Below, in pieces: positions 35,863 to 45,874 of a stretch of 64,000 nt of DNA. Below the pieces are notes generated by a model that worked only from the letters and a program-made list of their open reading frames with translations, made no database searches and was not told the origin of the DNA. Positions within the stretch are counted from its first letter, which is position 1; each line of letters begins with the position of its first letter. This DNA is from Palsa-504 sp050013055 (GTDB lineage Bacteria; Actinomycetota; Actinomycetes; Streptosporangiales; Streptosporangiaceae): assembly GCA_050013055.1 (NCBI GenBank), contig JBEKGC010000002.1, positions 3,257-67,256 on the forward strand, in the 5' to 3' direction. The position numbers and the translations under genes are program-made.

Positions 35863-36846
35863 ATGTCGAAACGCAAGACCGAGCGGTTGCTCGGCCTTGT
35901 CGTGTGCCTGCTTTCCACCGGGCGCTACCTCACCGCGGAGCAGATCAGGCAGGCAGTTCCTGGCTATCCGGAGCCCGATGAGTTGTTCAAGCGGATGTTC
36001 GAGCGGGACAAGGAAGATCTCCGCGACCTTGGCATCCCCCTGGAGACCGGCGTCAACCATCCGTTCGACGAGGATCCCGGCTACCGGATCAGGCCGCAGG
36101 CCTACGAGCTGCCCGAGCTCAGGCTCGAGGCGGACGAGGCCGCCGTGCTCGGCCTGGCCGCCCGGGTCTGGCGGCGAGCCGAGCTGGCCGGCGCCGCCGC
36201 GGGCGCGCTGCTGAAACTCCGGGCGGCCGGCATCGACACGGCCGGTCCGCAGGAGGCGGACGAGCGGCTGTCCCGGCACGGCATCGAGCCGCGGCTCGGC
36301 ACGCCGGAGCCGGCCTTCGGGCCGTTGTGGGAAGCGGTCAGGGATCGCCGGCCGGTGACGTTCAGCTACCGGGCGGCGGGCCGGAGCGATCCGCAGCGGC
36401 GCGAGCTCGAGCCCTGGGGCGTGGTGAACGGGCACGGCCGCTGGTACGTGGCCGGCCGGGACCGGGGACGCGACGCCACCCGGGTGTTCCGGCTGAGCCG
36501 GATCGCGGGACCCGTGAAGTTCTGCGGGCCGCCGGGCAGCGTCACCGTCCCGGCCGGCACGGAGGTGCGCGAGCTGGTCAGGAACTGGGATGCGGCGCCT
36601 GCCCCCGAGCACACCGCGGTCCTTCGCGTCCGGGCCGGGACCGGTGTCGGCCTGCGTCAGGGCGCGGTCTCCGTGCGTCCGGACGGATCCGGGGAATCGC
36701 CGGACTGGGACCTGGTCACCACGCGCTTCGCCGATGTGGGCTGGTTCGCGGACTACACGGCCTCTTTCGGCCCGGATGCGGTCGTCCTGGACCCTCCGGA
36801 CCTGCGTGAAGCCGTCCTGCGCCGGCTGAAAGGCGTGCTCGCATGA
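35863..36846 (+). CDS. pafB: WYL-domain DNA-damage regulator PafB
   Basis: ATG 35863 is preferred over the in-frame ATG at 35839 because CGGGAGGG (about 35848-35854) lies eight bases before it; the product has 327 residues. An N-terminal winged helix (KTERLLGLVVCLLSTGRYLTAEQIRQAV) is followed by a WYL domain with FSYRAAG, WGVVNGHGRWYVAGRDRG and VFRLSRI. PafB forms a heterodimeric transcription activator with PafC that switches on the LexA-independent DNA-damage response in mycobacteria. The gene overlaps pafC (ATGA at 36843-36846), so the two are translated together. Position upstream of tatAC is the conserved actinobacterial order. Confidence 0.95.
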   Translation: MSKRKTERLLGLVVCLLSTGRYLTAEQIRQAVPGYPEPDELFKRMFERDKEDLRDLGIPLETGVNHPFDEDPGYRIRPQAYELPELRLEADEAAVLGLAARVWRRAELAGAAAGALLKLRAAGIDTAGPQEADERLSRHGIEPRLGTPEPAFGPLWEAVRDRRPVTFSYRAAGRSDPQRRELEPWGVVNGHGRWYVAGRDRGRDATRVFRLSRIAGPVKFCGPPGSVTVPAGTEVRELVRNWDAAPAPEHTAVLRVRAGTGVGLRQGAVSVRPDGSGESPDWDLVTTRFADVGWFADYTASFGPDAVVLDPPDLREAVLRRLKGVLA

Positions 36847-37814
36847 CCGCGTCCGTGACCTCGACCGAGCGGCTGCAGCGGCTGCTCGCCCTGGTGCCCT
36901 ACGTGGTGAGCAGGAAGTCGGTGGGACTGGCCGAGACGGCGTCGGCGTTCGGCGTCAGCGAGCGCGAGCTCGTCGATGACCTGAACCTGCTGTGGTGCGT
37001 CGAGCTGCGCGCCCCCGATCCGTATTGCCCCATCGACCTGTCTTACGAGGGCGGCGAGATCGTGGTCAGCCAGGCCGAATCCATCGCCCGGCCGCTGCGG
37101 CTCGCGGTGGACGAGGCGAGCGCGCTGCTGGTCGCGCTCCGGATGCTGGCCGAGGTGCCGGGGATGGAGGACCGGTCGGCCTTGTCCCGGTTGATCGCCA
37201 AGCTGGAGGCCGCGGCCGGCGAGGCCGCTTCGGCCAGCGCCCAGGTCGCGGTGCAGGTCGACGTCCCCGACGCCGGAGCTGAAGCGTACGCGGCCCAGAT
37301 CCGCGCCGCCCTGGCCGCCGGGCGGCGGCTGCACCTGAACTACTACGTGCCGGGCCGGGACGAGGCCACCGAACGTGACGTCGACCCGATGGGACTGCAT
37401 ATCGTGGAGGGGCGGCCGTACCTGCAGGGCTGGTGCCTGCGAGCCGAGGCGATGCGGCTGTTCCGGCTGGACCGGGTGCTCAGCCTCGAGGTGCTCGACG
37501 TGCCTGCCTCGCCCCCCGCGGACGCGGTGCCTGTGGACGTGGATCAGGGCCTGTTCCGGCCGTCGCCCGGTGACGTTCCCGTGGTGATCGAGCTGTCCGC
37601 GGCCGGCCGCTGGGTGGCCGAGTACTACCCGTGCGAATCGGTGGCCGAACTGGAAGACGGCAGGCTCCGGGTGGTCCTGCGCACCCCCGATACCGGCATG
37701 GTACGGCGGCTGGCCCTGCGGCTCGGCGAGGACGGCCGGATCGTCTCGCCCCCGTCGCTGGTCACCGCGGTGCGCGAGGCCGCGACCGCCGCCCTGGCGA
37801 ATTATGTTGTTTGA
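36843..37814 (+). CDS. pafC: WYL-domain DNA-damage regulator PafC
   Basis: A 323-residue partner of PafB starting in the ATGA overlap. TERLQRLLALVPYVVSRKSV with GLAETASAFGVSERELVDDL forms the N-terminal helix-turn-helix, followed by LNYYVPGRDEATERDVDPMG and GRPYLQGWCLRAEAMRLFRLDRV, the WYL domain. The acidic stretch EVPGMEDRSALSRLIAKLEAA lies between. Family knowledge: PafC with PafB recognises RecA-NDp-type promoters after DNA damage. The order pafB, pafC, tatA, tatC is preserved; the 162-base gap before tatA suggests a separate tat promoter. Confidence 0.95.
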   Translation: MTASVTSTERLQRLLALVPYVVSRKSVGLAETASAFGVSERELVDDLNLLWCVELRAPDPYCPIDLSYEGGEIVVSQAESIARPLRLAVDEASALLVALRMLAEVPGMEDRSALSRLIAKLEAAAGEAASASAQVAVQVDVPDAGAEAYAAQIRAALAAGRRLHLNYYVPGRDEATERDVDPMGLHIVEGRPYLQGWCLRAEAMRLFRLDRVLSLEVLDVPASPPADAVPVDVDQGLFRPSPGDVPVVIELSAAGRWVAEYYPCESVAELEDGRLRVVLRTPDTGMVRRLALRLGEDGRIVSPPSLVTAVREAATAALANYVV

Positions 37815-37930
37815 GGCAATCCGGTGGCGGCTGCGCTCCGAATAGAAGCCTGAGTGAGCCCAGGGCAGGAATCATCCCGGCGATCACACGCAGTCCGCCT
37901 GCGGAAACGGTCTCCGGCCCTGCTCCGGTG

Positions 37931-37936
37931 TAGACT
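37931..37936 (+). promoter_or_regulatory. Possible tatA -10 hexamer
   Basis: TAGACT at 37931-37936 matches the actinobacterial TAnnnT -10 pattern and lies 40 bases before the tatA ATG, leaving room for the AGAGGAC ribosome site just upstream of the start. No good -35 element is seen, so the call is tentative. Confidence 0.35.
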
Positions 37937-37976
37937 CTGGCCGAGATAGACGTCTCCCTGCCGATAGAGGACGGAC

Positions 37977-38363
37977 ATGATTGGTGATCTGTTCGACAGC
38001 CCATGGAAGATCCTGATCGTCGCCGTGGTGCTCATCGTGTTGTTCGGGTCCAAGAAGCTGCCGGTAGCGGCGCGTTCGCTTGGTAAGTCGATGCGCATCC
38101 TGAAGGCCGAGGTCAGCAGCCTGCACGAGGACGAGACCGACTCCGACGCCCCAGGTTCCGCCGCTGCCTCGAGTTCCCCCGGCGCTTTCCCCGCGCCCGC
38201 GGAGATCGCCGCCAGCCAGCAGCCTGCCCAGGCGGCCCAGTCGCAGGCGCAGATCGACGCGCTGCAGCAGCAGATCCGTGACCTGCAGCGTGCCGCGGCC
38301 ATGGACGCGGCCAGCGCCCCGGCCGAGGCCCCGGTCCCGCAGCACACCCAGCAGTCCAGCTAG
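37977..38363 (+). CDS. tatA: Sec-independent protein translocase TatA
   Basis: A 128-residue single-pass protein. MIGDLFDSPWKILIVAVVLIV is the short membrane helix, then the FG hinge (LFGSKKLP) and the amphipathic helix VAARSLGKSMRILKAEV, all diagnostic for TatA. The tail of about 80 residues is acidic, then Ala/Gln/Pro-rich, with a likely short coiled coil (QIDALQQQIRDLQRAA). TatA oligomers form the pore through which folded twin-arginine proteins are exported. AGAGGAC precedes the ATG at a good distance. tatC follows 26 bases after the stop. Confidence 0.96.
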   Translation: MIGDLFDSPWKILIVAVVLIVLFGSKKLPVAARSLGKSMRILKAEVSSLHEDETDSDAPGSAAASSSPGAFPAPAEIAASQQPAQAAQSQAQIDALQQQIRDLQRAAAMDAASAPAEAPVPQHTQQSS

Positions 38364-38389
38364 GCCCCGGCTAACCGCCGCGTCAGATC

Positions 38390-39328
38390 ATGGCGAAACT
38401 CCCCGGGGCCATCGCGGGCGCCCGCATCGTCGGCGAGCGCTTCGTGCAATCGCAGCGACAGCACAACCCCGATGGCCGGATGCCGCTCATGGATCACATC
38501 CGCGAGCTGCGCAACCGCGTCGTCAAGATGGCGCTCGGTCTCATCGCGGGGATGACTGCCGGATTCGTCTTCTTCCAGTGGGCGTTCCACCTCATCGAGC
38601 GTCCGCTGTGCTCCGCGGTGGTCAAGGGGCAGACGGGATGTCACACCCTCGGCCTCAACAAGCTTGTCCTCGAAGGCCCGCTCGACACGTTCTACCTGCG
38701 GGTGAAGGTGGCCTTCCTGGTCGGGATGGTCTTGTCCTCCCCGATCTGGCTCTACCAGCTCTGGGCCTTCGTCGCCCCCGGCCTGTACGCCAGGGAGAAG
38801 CGCTGGAGCTACATCTTCCTGTTCACGTCGGTTCCGCTGTTCCTGACCGGCGTGACGCTTGGTTACCTGTCGCTGAGCCGGACCATGGGCTACCTGCTCA
38901 ACCTGACGCCGGCCGGCGTTTCTAACCTGATCAACTTTGATACGTACCTCAGCTTCGTCATGACGATGATGCTGGCCTTCGGGCTCGCGTTCGAGGTGCC
39001 GCTCCTGCTCGTCATGCTCAACCTGGCCAGGATCTTGACCCACGCGCGGTTCAGGAAGTGGCGGCGGATGATCCTGTTCGGGGTCTTCCTGGTGGCCGGC
39101 ATCGCCAACCCGAGCCCGGACCCGATCACCATGCTGATCCTCGGCGGCGCCTGCGCGGCCCTGGTCGAGATCGCCGAGGTGATCATCTGGCAGAACGACA
39201 GGCGCCGGGCCCGGCTTGACCCCGATCCCTTCGCGGACCTGGACGACGATGAGCTGGCCCCCATTGACCTAGGCGACACCGCGCCCGACGCCCCCGATAG
39301 TCCCGAGAGGAACAGCCGGTTCAACTAA
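38390..39328 (+). CDS. tatC: Twin-arginine translocase subunit TatC
   Basis: A 312-residue protein with six membrane helices. The N-terminal RMPLMDHIRELRNRVVKMAL is the conserved signal-peptide-binding cap of TatC, and FGLAFEVPLLLVMLNLARIL contains the membrane-embedded glutamate (FEVP). PIWLYQLWAFVAPGLYAREKR is also canonical. The C-terminus extends about 55 residues beyond the last helix with a charged, Asp-rich tail (DLDDDELAPIDLGD). TatC recognises twin-arginine signals and recruits TatA. The ribosome site is weak; translation may depend on tatA. The helicase gene begins ten bases after the stop. Confidence 0.96.
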   Translation: MAKLPGAIAGARIVGERFVQSQRQHNPDGRMPLMDHIRELRNRVVKMALGLIAGMTAGFVFFQWAFHLIERPLCSAVVKGQTGCHTLGLNKLVLEGPLDTFYLRVKVAFLVGMVLSSPIWLYQLWAFVAPGLYAREKRWSYIFLFTSVPLFLTGVTLGYLSLSRTMGYLLNLTPAGVSNLINFDTYLSFVMTMMLAFGLAFEVPLLLVMLNLARILTHARFRKWRRMILFGVFLVAGIANPSPDPITMLILGGACAALVEIAEVIIWQNDRRRARLDPDPFADLDDDELAPIDLGDTAPDAPDSPERNSRFN

Positions 39329-39338
39329 CCTGGACCAC

Positions 39339-42128
39339 ATGACCACTCCGGCGGACCGGTACGCCTCGTTCCGCGAACGGCAGGCCGATCCGGAGTTCGC
39401 GTCGTTCCGAGCGCTCTACGACTTCGCCTTCGACGGCTTCCAGGTCGCGGCCTGCGGTGCCCTCAGCGCGGGCGACGGCGTGCTCGTGGCCGCGCCCACC
39501 GGCTCGGGCAAGACCGTGGTCGGCGAATACGCGGTGCACCTGGCGCTGGCCCAGGGCCGCAAGTGCTTCTACACCACGCCGATCAAGGCGCTGTCCAACC
39601 AGAAGTACGCCGATCTCGTCCGCCGCTACGACAGCAGGACCGTGGGGCTGCTCACCGGGGACAACAGCATCAACTCCGGCGCGCCCGTGGTGGTGATGAC
39701 CACCGAGGTGCTGCGCAACATGCTGTACACCGGCTCGACGGCTTTGGCGGGCCTCGGCTACGTGGTCCTGGACGAGGTGCACTACCTGGCGGACAGGTCT
39801 CGCGGCGCGGTCTGGGAGGAAGTGATCATCCACCTGCCCGAATCGGTCCGGGTGGTGGCGTTGTCCGCGACGGTGAGCAACGCGGAGGAGTTCGGCGAGT
39901 GGCTGGATCAGGTCCGCGGCGGCACGGCGGTCATCGTGGACGAGCACCGGCCGGTGCCGCTGTGGCAGCACGTGCTGGCCGGTAACCGGCTCTATGACCT
40001 GTTCACCGACGATGAGCACACCAGGGTCAACCCCGAACTGCTCCGGGTGGCGCAGCGGGACACCTGGATCGAGCGCAAGGCGCCAGGACGGCCGGTCCGG
40101 GGCGGCCGCCGGCCGCGCCGGTTCCCGCTGTCCTACCGGCCCGACGTCATCGCCCGCCTGGACGCCAGCGGGCTGCTGCCCGCGATCACCTTCATCTTCA
40201 GCCGGGCCGGCTGCAATGCCGCGGTCGAGCAGTGCCTGGCGGCGGGCCTGCGGCTGACCACCCCGGAGGAGGCCGAGGCCATCCAGCGGACCGCCGAGCG
40301 CCGTACCGCCGACATCCCGCCTGAGGACCTGGCCGTCCTCGGCTACGGTGAATGGCTGGCTGGGCTGCGGCGGGGGATCGCGGCGCACCACGCGGGGATG
40401 CTGCCCGCGTTCAAGGAAGTGGTGGAAGAACTGTTCGCGGCCGGGCTGGTCCGCGCGGTGTTCGCGACCGAGACGCTCGCTCTCGGCATCAACATGCCGG
40501 CCAGGACCGTGGTCATCGAGAAGCTGGACAAGTGGAACGGCGAGGCGCACGCGAACCTCACGGCGGGGGAGTACACCCAGCTCACCGGGCGGGCCGGGCG
40601 GCGCGGCATCGACGTCGAGGGACACGCGGTGGTGCTGTGGCAGCCGGGCATGGACCCCGGCGCGGTCGCGGGCCTGGCCAGCACCCGTACCTACCCGCTG
40701 AACTCCAGCTTCCGGCCGTCCTACAACATGGCCGTCAACCTGACCGGCTGGGCCGGGCGGACCCGCGCATCGGCCCTGCTCGAGTCCTCGTTCGCGCAGT
40801 TCCAGGCCGATCGCGGCGTGGTCGGGCTGACCCGGCAGGTACGCAAGAACGCCGCCGCGATGGCCGAGCTGGCCGCGGCGATGACCTGCTCCAAGGGTGA
40901 TTTCGCCGAGTACGCGCAGATCAGAAGATCTTTGTCCGAACGAGAAGGGGATCTGTCCCGGGCCCGTGCCACCTCCCGGCGGGCGGAAGCAGCCAGGTCG
41001 CTCTCGCTGCTACGCCCAGGTGACATCATCCGGGTGCCTGGCGGCCGGCGAGCCGGGCCGGCGGTGGTCCTCCAGCCGGGCGTCCGCGCGGCCGACGGCC
41101 GGGGGGCCACCGATTTCGCCGGACCCGGACCGCTCGTGCTGACCGAGGCTCGCCAGGTCAAGCGGCTGGCCGTGGCGGATTTCCCTGTGCCGGCCGAGGT
41201 CATCGACAAGATACGGATCCCTGGGTCGTTCAGCCCCCGCTCGCCGCAGCACCGCAAGGATCTCGCGGCCACGATGCGGAACCGGCTGGCCAGCCGGGAG
41301 CTCGCCGGCCCGGCGAAGGGCAGGAGGCCGACCCGCGCGGCCGACTGGGAACGAGACGCTGATTCGGCCAGCGACGTGACGGAACTGCGACGCCGGCTGC
41401 GGCGGCATCCGTGCCACGACTGCCCGGGCCGCGAAGACCACGCCAGGTACGCGGAACGGTACATGCGGCTCAAACGCGAGACCGAGGCGCTCGAGCACCG
41501 GGTGGCGGGCCGCTCGCACGTGATCGCCCGCACCTTCGGCCGGGTCTGCAGCGTCCTGGACCGGCTCGGCTACCTGGCCGGTGACACGGTCACGCCCGAC
41601 GGGCAGCGGCTCGGGCGGCTGTACACCGAGCTTGACCTGCTGGCCGCCGAATGCCTGCGCCGTGGCCTGTGGGACGGGCTGTCCCCGGCCGAGCTGGCCG
41701 CCTGCGTGTCCGCGTTGTCGTTCGAGTCGCGGCAGGCCGACGACGCCCACCCGCCCCGGCTGCCCAGGGGCCTGGTCCCCGAGACCCTCGCCGTCATGGT
41801 CAGGACCTGGGGCGAGCTCGACCAGCTGGAGAAGGACAACGACCTGTCGTTTCTGCGTGAGCCAGACCTCGGTTTTGCCTGGGCCGCGTACCGCTGGGCG
41901 CGGGGAGCGAGGCTGGAAACCGTCCTGGACGAGGCACCCGAACTGACCCCCGGCGACTTCGTCCGCTCCGTCAAGCAGCTGATAGACCTTCTCGACCAGC
42001 TCGCCTCGGCCATCCCCATCGCCCCGGCGTCCCTATCGGACACATCGCCCACTCTGGCGTCGACCGCCCGCGCCGCGATCGACGCGATGCGCCGCGGCGT
42101 TATCGCCTATTCCGCCGTCGCTGACTAG
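39339..42128 (+). CDS. helY: Ski2/Mtr4-type DEAD/DEAH helicase HelY
   Basis: A 929-residue cytoplasmic superfamily 2 helicase. Walker A is APTGSGKT (residues 52-59), followed by TTPIKALSNQKY, DEVH (145-148), SAT (176-178) and, in the second RecA-like domain, LALGINMPARTVVIEKLDKW and QLTGRAGRRGIDVEG (motif VI). The C-terminal 400 residues, with RRLRRHPCHDCPGREDHARY and helical repeats, match the HelY/Mtr4-like helical region. Length fits mycobacterial HelY (about 906). The role is inferred as RNA unwinding and decay. It is the last gene of the conserved tat block; the C-terminal CHDC pair may bind a metal. Confidence 0.92.
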   Translation: MTTPADRYASFRERQADPEFASFRALYDFAFDGFQVAACGALSAGDGVLVAAPTGSGKTVVGEYAVHLALAQGRKCFYTTPIKALSNQKYADLVRRYDSRTVGLLTGDNSINSGAPVVVMTTEVLRNMLYTGSTALAGLGYVVLDEVHYLADRSRGAVWEEVIIHLPESVRVVALSATVSNAEEFGEWLDQVRGGTAVIVDEHRPVPLWQHVLAGNRLYDLFTDDEHTRVNPELLRVAQRDTWIERKAPGRPVRGGRRPRRFPLSYRPDVIARLDASGLLPAITFIFSRAGCNAAVEQCLAAGLRLTTPEEAEAIQRTAERRTADIPPEDLAVLGYGEWLAGLRRGIAAHHAGMLPAFKEVVEELFAAGLVRAVFATETLALGINMPARTVVIEKLDKWNGEAHANLTAGEYTQLTGRAGRRGIDVEGHAVVLWQPGMDPGAVAGLASTRTYPLNSSFRPSYNMAVNLTGWAGRTRASALLESSFAQFQADRGVVGLTRQVRKNAAAMAELAAAMTCSKGDFAEYAQIRRSLSEREGDLSRARATSRRAEAARSLSLLRPGDIIRVPGGRRAGPAVVLQPGVRAADGRGATDFAGPGPLVLTEARQVKRLAVADFPVPAEVIDKIRIPGSFSPRSPQHRKDLAATMRNRLASRELAGPAKGRRPTRAADWERDADSASDVTELRRRLRRHPCHDCPGREDHARYAERYMRLKRETEALEHRVAGRSHVIARTFGRVCSVLDRLGYLAGDTVTPDGQRLGRLYTELDLLAAECLRRGLWDGLSPAELAACVSALSFESRQADDAHPPRLPRGLVPETLAVMVRTWGELDQLEKDNDLSFLREPDLGFAWAAYRWARGARLETVLDEAPELTPGDFVRSVKQLIDLLDQLASAIPIAPASLSDTSPTLASTARAAIDAMRRGVIAYSAVAD

Positions 42129-42223
42129 GCACGCGCTCAGTTTCACTGATTATCTATGGAACGCGACTCTCGGTGAGGCTACGTTACCGTATGAAATGGT
42201 TCGTGCACGCAAGGAGGCGCGGC

Positions 42224-45142
42224 ATGGATGGGTTCTGGGTGACTCCCGGCCGGACGACAGCGCGGCGTTACCGGCGCCGGGCCAGGCTGCTCACGGTATC
42301 AGCGGCGGGCGCGGGCCTGGCCCTGATCGCCGGAGCGATGACGGCGGTGCCCGCCAGCGCCCAGGGATCGGCGCCCGGGGCGCCTGGAGCCAACGCGACC
42401 TGGAACGAGCCGAGCGTGACGGGCTTCGCCGATTCGCTCGGGGCGAGCTCCAAGGTCTGGTACACGGTCGGGAACGGCGAGCTCGAGAACGCGTTCTCCC
42501 CGGAAACCGACACGCCGGACACCTTCGGCCTGCAGTACGTCGTGACGGACGGCTCCTCGTTCACCGAGACCGAGACGACGGGCACCACCCACGCGATCTC
42601 GCTGCTGAACGAGAGCTCGCTGGTCTGGCAGCAGGTCAACAAGGCCGACAACGGTGACTTCACGATCACCAAGACCTACATCGCCGACCCGTCGCGTTCG
42701 GTGATCCTGGTGCAGACCACGTTCGACAACACGAGCGCCGCCGCGCTCAAGCTCTACGTCGACTATCACCCGCAGCTCGACAACGACGGGATGGGCAACA
42801 CCGGCGATACCGATTCCGCCAGCGGCGACCTGGTGGCCCAGAACGGGTCGGTCGCCAGCGCGCTGACCGCCTCGACCGGCTTTACCGCCGGTGACAACGG
42901 GTACGTCGGCACGTCCAGCGATGGCGAGACCATGCTCACCTCGAGTCACGGGCTTACCTCGACGTACTCGCAGGCGTCATCGGGCGGCCACATCGACCAG
43001 GTCGCGCAGATCCCGGTGGCCGCCAGCGGGTCGACCACCTTCACCCTCGCTCTTGGCTTCGACACCACCGAGGCGGCCGCGATCTCGGACGCGTCCGCGT
43101 CGCTGGCCACCGGGTTCACCTCACTGGAGAGCTCGTTCGAGTCCGGCTGGCAATCCTGGCTCAGCGGGCTGACCGCGGCGCCTGCCTCGGTCACCGGGAA
43201 CGCCGGGCTGAAGGAGCAGTACGCCGTCTCGCTGATGGAGCTGAAGGCGGACGAGGACAAGACCTACGCCGGCGCGTTCATCGCGGCGCCCACCGTGCCC
43301 TGGGGCGCGAGCGTCAGCGCGGACACCGGGACCGGCACCTCGGGCGCGCACGGCTACCACGCGGTGTGGACGCGGGACGAGTACGAGATGGCCAGCACGC
43401 TGCTCGCGGCGGGTGACAAGACCGACGCCCTGGCCGCGCTCAGCTACATCTTCAGCTACGAGGTCCAGTCCGGCGGTTCGGTCAAGCAGAACACCTGGCT
43501 GAACGGTACGGCGGTCTTCGGGTCCGTCCAGATGGACGAGGTCGCCGATCCGATCATCCTGGCGTACCAGCTGGGCGCGACGGGCTCGTCGGACTGGAGC
43601 TACGTCGAGGAGCTCGCGAACTACCTGGTGGCCAACGGCCCCTCTACCAAGGAGGAGCGCTGGGAGGAGATCGGGGGCTATTCGCCTGCCACCATGGCGG
43701 CTGAGATCGCCGGGCTGATCTGCGCGGCGTCCATCGCCGAGACCAACGGCGATCCCGCCGCGGCGCAGACGTACACCTCGACCGCCCAGGCGTGGGCTTC
43801 TGAGGTCGACGACCTGACCTACACCACCACCGGACCGTACGGGAACGGCGATTACCTGCTGCGGATCACCCCCGACGGCCAGCCGAACGCGGGCACGAGC
43901 ATCGGCATCGCCAACGGCGGCGGCAGCCACGACGACCGCACCGTGGTGGACCCCAGCTTCCTTGAGCTGGTGCGCCTCGGCGTCAAGTCCCCGACCGCCG
44001 CCGACATCACCAGCACCATCTCGGCCGTGGACAGCGAGCTGGAAACCACGACCCCGGAGGGGCCCATCTGGCACAGGTACAACTTCGACGGCTACGGCGA
44101 GACCTCCTCCGGAGGTGACTACACCGGGGCAGGCGTCGGCAATCCCTGGCCGGTGCTGTCCGGTGAGCGCGGCGAGTACGACGTCGCCGACGGCAACTCC
44201 TCAGCCGCCCAGTCCATGCTGGCGACGATGGCGGGTGCGGCCAACGCCGGCTACCAGATCTCCGAGCAGGTCTGGGGCGGCTCGACCGGCACCGGCGGGT
44301 TTACCTTCGGCCAGGCGGACAACTCCTCCACGCCGCTGATGTGGGCGATGGCGCAATACGTCAGGCTGGCCATCGACATCTCCGCGGGTAAGGATGTCGA
44401 CACCCCGGCCGTGGTGGAGAACTGCCTGCAGGGCAGCTCATGCCCGGCCACCGGGACGGTCAGGGAAACCGTGAACGTGACCGTTCCGGTGAACACCGAC
44501 GCCTCGCAGGACACGGTTTACCTGGACGGTAACCTCTCCGCCCTCGGCTACGGCCAGTCCGACTGGGCCTCGAACGGCATCGCGATGACGCGGGTCAGCT
44601 CCACCGAATGGACCACCACCGTGTACGCGGCCGCGAACACCACGCTGTCCTACAAGTACGACCTCGGCGGCAACTGGGGTAACGCCGAGGAGACGGCCGG
44701 CTGCGGTTCGGTCAGCAACCGGTCGATGTCGGTGGCCGGCGGCACGGTCAGCGACACGGTGGCTAACTGGGAAGGGCCCGGGGCCTGCGGCGACTCCGGC
44801 GCGGTGATCAACGTGACGGTGCCCGCGAACACCCCGGGCGGGGACACCGTGTACCTATCGGGCAACTACAACGTGCTCGGCACCGGCATCGGCTCCTACG
44901 ACGACTGGCTCGCCTACGACTATCCGATGATCAAGACAGGGACGGACTCCTGGACGCTGACCATCACCGGCGTTCCCGTCGCCAGTTTCCAGTACAAGTT
45001 CACCCTCGGCAGCTGGAGCAACGTGGAAGAGACCAGCTCCTGCGGCTACGTCGCCGACCGGACGTTCGGCTTCAACACGGCAGGCGCGACCTATACCGCT
45101 AACGACACGGTGGCGGCCTGGGAGGGGGTCGGGTCCTGCTGA
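42224..45142 (+). CDS. Secreted GH15 glucoamylase/glucodextranase-like enzyme with two starch-binding-type modules
   Basis: ATG 42224 has AAGGAGG at 42211-42217, a strong reason to prefer it over in-frame GTG 42173 and ATG 42191; the protein has 972 residues. A signal peptide with basic RRYRRRARLLTVS and cleavage near VPASA follows; a Tat signal is possible. The glucodextranase-type N-terminal domain (about 50-320) carries VWYTVGNGELENAFSPETDT. The (alpha/alpha) GH15 domain (about 350-720) has HGYHAVWTRDEYEMA, the acid in RWEEIGGYSP (Glu481) and the base in VLSGERGEYDVADG (Glu648). Two CBM20-like modules (about 745-850 and 865-970) end the protein. It should release glucose from extracellular alpha-glucans. 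Confidence 0.92.
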   Translation: MDGFWVTPGRTTARRYRRRARLLTVSAAGAGLALIAGAMTAVPASAQGSAPGAPGANATWNEPSVTGFADSLGASSKVWYTVGNGELENAFSPETDTPDTFGLQYVVTDGSSFTETETTGTTHAISLLNESSLVWQQVNKADNGDFTITKTYIADPSRSVILVQTTFDNTSAAALKLYVDYHPQLDNDGMGNTGDTDSASGDLVAQNGSVASALTASTGFTAGDNGYVGTSSDGETMLTSSHGLTSTYSQASSGGHIDQVAQIPVAASGSTTFTLALGFDTTEAAAISDASASLATGFTSLESSFESGWQSWLSGLTAAPASVTGNAGLKEQYAVSLMELKADEDKTYAGAFIAAPTVPWGASVSADTGTGTSGAHGYHAVWTRDEYEMASTLLAAGDKTDALAALSYIFSYEVQSGGSVKQNTWLNGTAVFGSVQMDEVADPIILAYQLGATGSSDWSYVEELANYLVANGPSTKEERWEEIGGYSPATMAAEIAGLICAASIAETNGDPAAAQTYTSTAQAWASEVDDLTYTTTGPYGNGDYLLRITPDGQPNAGTSIGIANGGGSHDDRTVVDPSFLELVRLGVKSPTAADITSTISAVDSELETTTPEGPIWHRYNFDGYGETSSGGDYTGAGVGNPWPVLSGERGEYDVADGNSSAAQSMLATMAGAANAGYQISEQVWGGSTGTGGFTFGQADNSSTPLMWAMAQYVRLAIDISAGKDVDTPAVVENCLQGSSCPATGTVRETVNVTVPVNTDASQDTVYLDGNLSALGYGQSDWASNGIAMTRVSSTEWTTTVYAAANTTLSYKYDLGGNWGNAEETAGCGSVSNRSMSVAGGTVSDTVANWEGPGACGDSGAVINVTVPANTPGGDTVYLSGNYNVLGTGIGSYDDWLAYDYPMIKTGTDSWTLTITGVPVASFQYKFTLGSWSNVEETSSCGYVADRTFGFNTAGATYTANDTVAAWEGVGSC

Positions 45143-45277
45143 TCGCCTGCCCCGGCCCTGGCGTCAGGGGCACACGAACGCGATCGCATTGATCGACGTT
45201 GCCTATGCGTTGAGACCAGTTTGGCATTGGTGCGGGCCATCCGATGATCGCTAACCTGGGAGCGCCGAGGAGGTGTC

Positions 45278-45862
45278 ATGTCGCTGACCAGCACAGATAA
45301 AGTCACGCCCAGCAGCCGAGCCGACCGGGCCTGGCCGGCTGGGACATGCCAGGGCCACCTCGTGCGGGCGGTCCGCACCGAGGTCCGCCGCGGCCTGGAC
45401 TGGCAGCAGACGGCCGATCGCGTGGCCGGCGTCCTGCGCGGTAACCTGCCCGACCCGGCCGACCTGCTGCCCGCGCCGCTGCGGCACGGAGATCCGGACC
45501 GCTATCAGAGCCACCTGCTCTACGTCGAGCCGGACGGCTCGTTTTCTGTCTCCGTCATGGTCTGGCGGCCCGGTCAGCAGACGGCGATTCATGACCACGT
45601 GGCCTGGTGCGTCACCGGGGTCCTGCTGGGACGTGAGTACGAGGAGATCTTTGCGCTGACCGACAGCGGGAACGCCCTCGAACTCGCCGCCCGGAACCTG
45701 AACCTGGCCGGGACCGTGTCCGGCTTCGCGCCACCCGGCGACATCCACCGGGTCCGCAACACCGGCCACGACGTGGCCATCTCCCTGCACGTCTACGGCG
45801 CGGATATCTCCCGCCTCGGCAACAGCATCCGCCGCGAGTACACCCTCCCGATCCTCCCGTAA
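45278..45862 (+). CDS. Cysteine dioxygenase-like cupin protein
   Basis: A 194-residue single-domain cupin with GAGGAGG just before the ATG. The iron ligands are visible as HDHVAWCVTGVLLG (the HxH pair, about residue 107) and the third His in PPGDIHRVRN. The Cys in HDHVAWC is close to the position of the family's cross-linked cysteine region but its equivalence cannot be decided. Bacterial members oxidise cysteine or 3-mercaptopropionate to the sulfinic acid. It is monocistronic between the GH15 gene and a 17-base repeat; no clear partner gene indicates the substrate. Confidence 0.85.
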   Translation: MSLTSTDKVTPSSRADRAWPAGTCQGHLVRAVRTEVRRGLDWQQTADRVAGVLRGNLPDPADLLPAPLRHGDPDRYQSHLLYVEPDGSFSVSVMVWRPGQQTAIHDHVAWCVTGVLLGREYEEIFALTDSGNALELAARNLNLAGTVSGFAPPGDIHRVRNTGHDVAISLHVYGADISRLGNSIRREYTLPILP

Positions 45863-45874
45863 CGCACTTCCCCC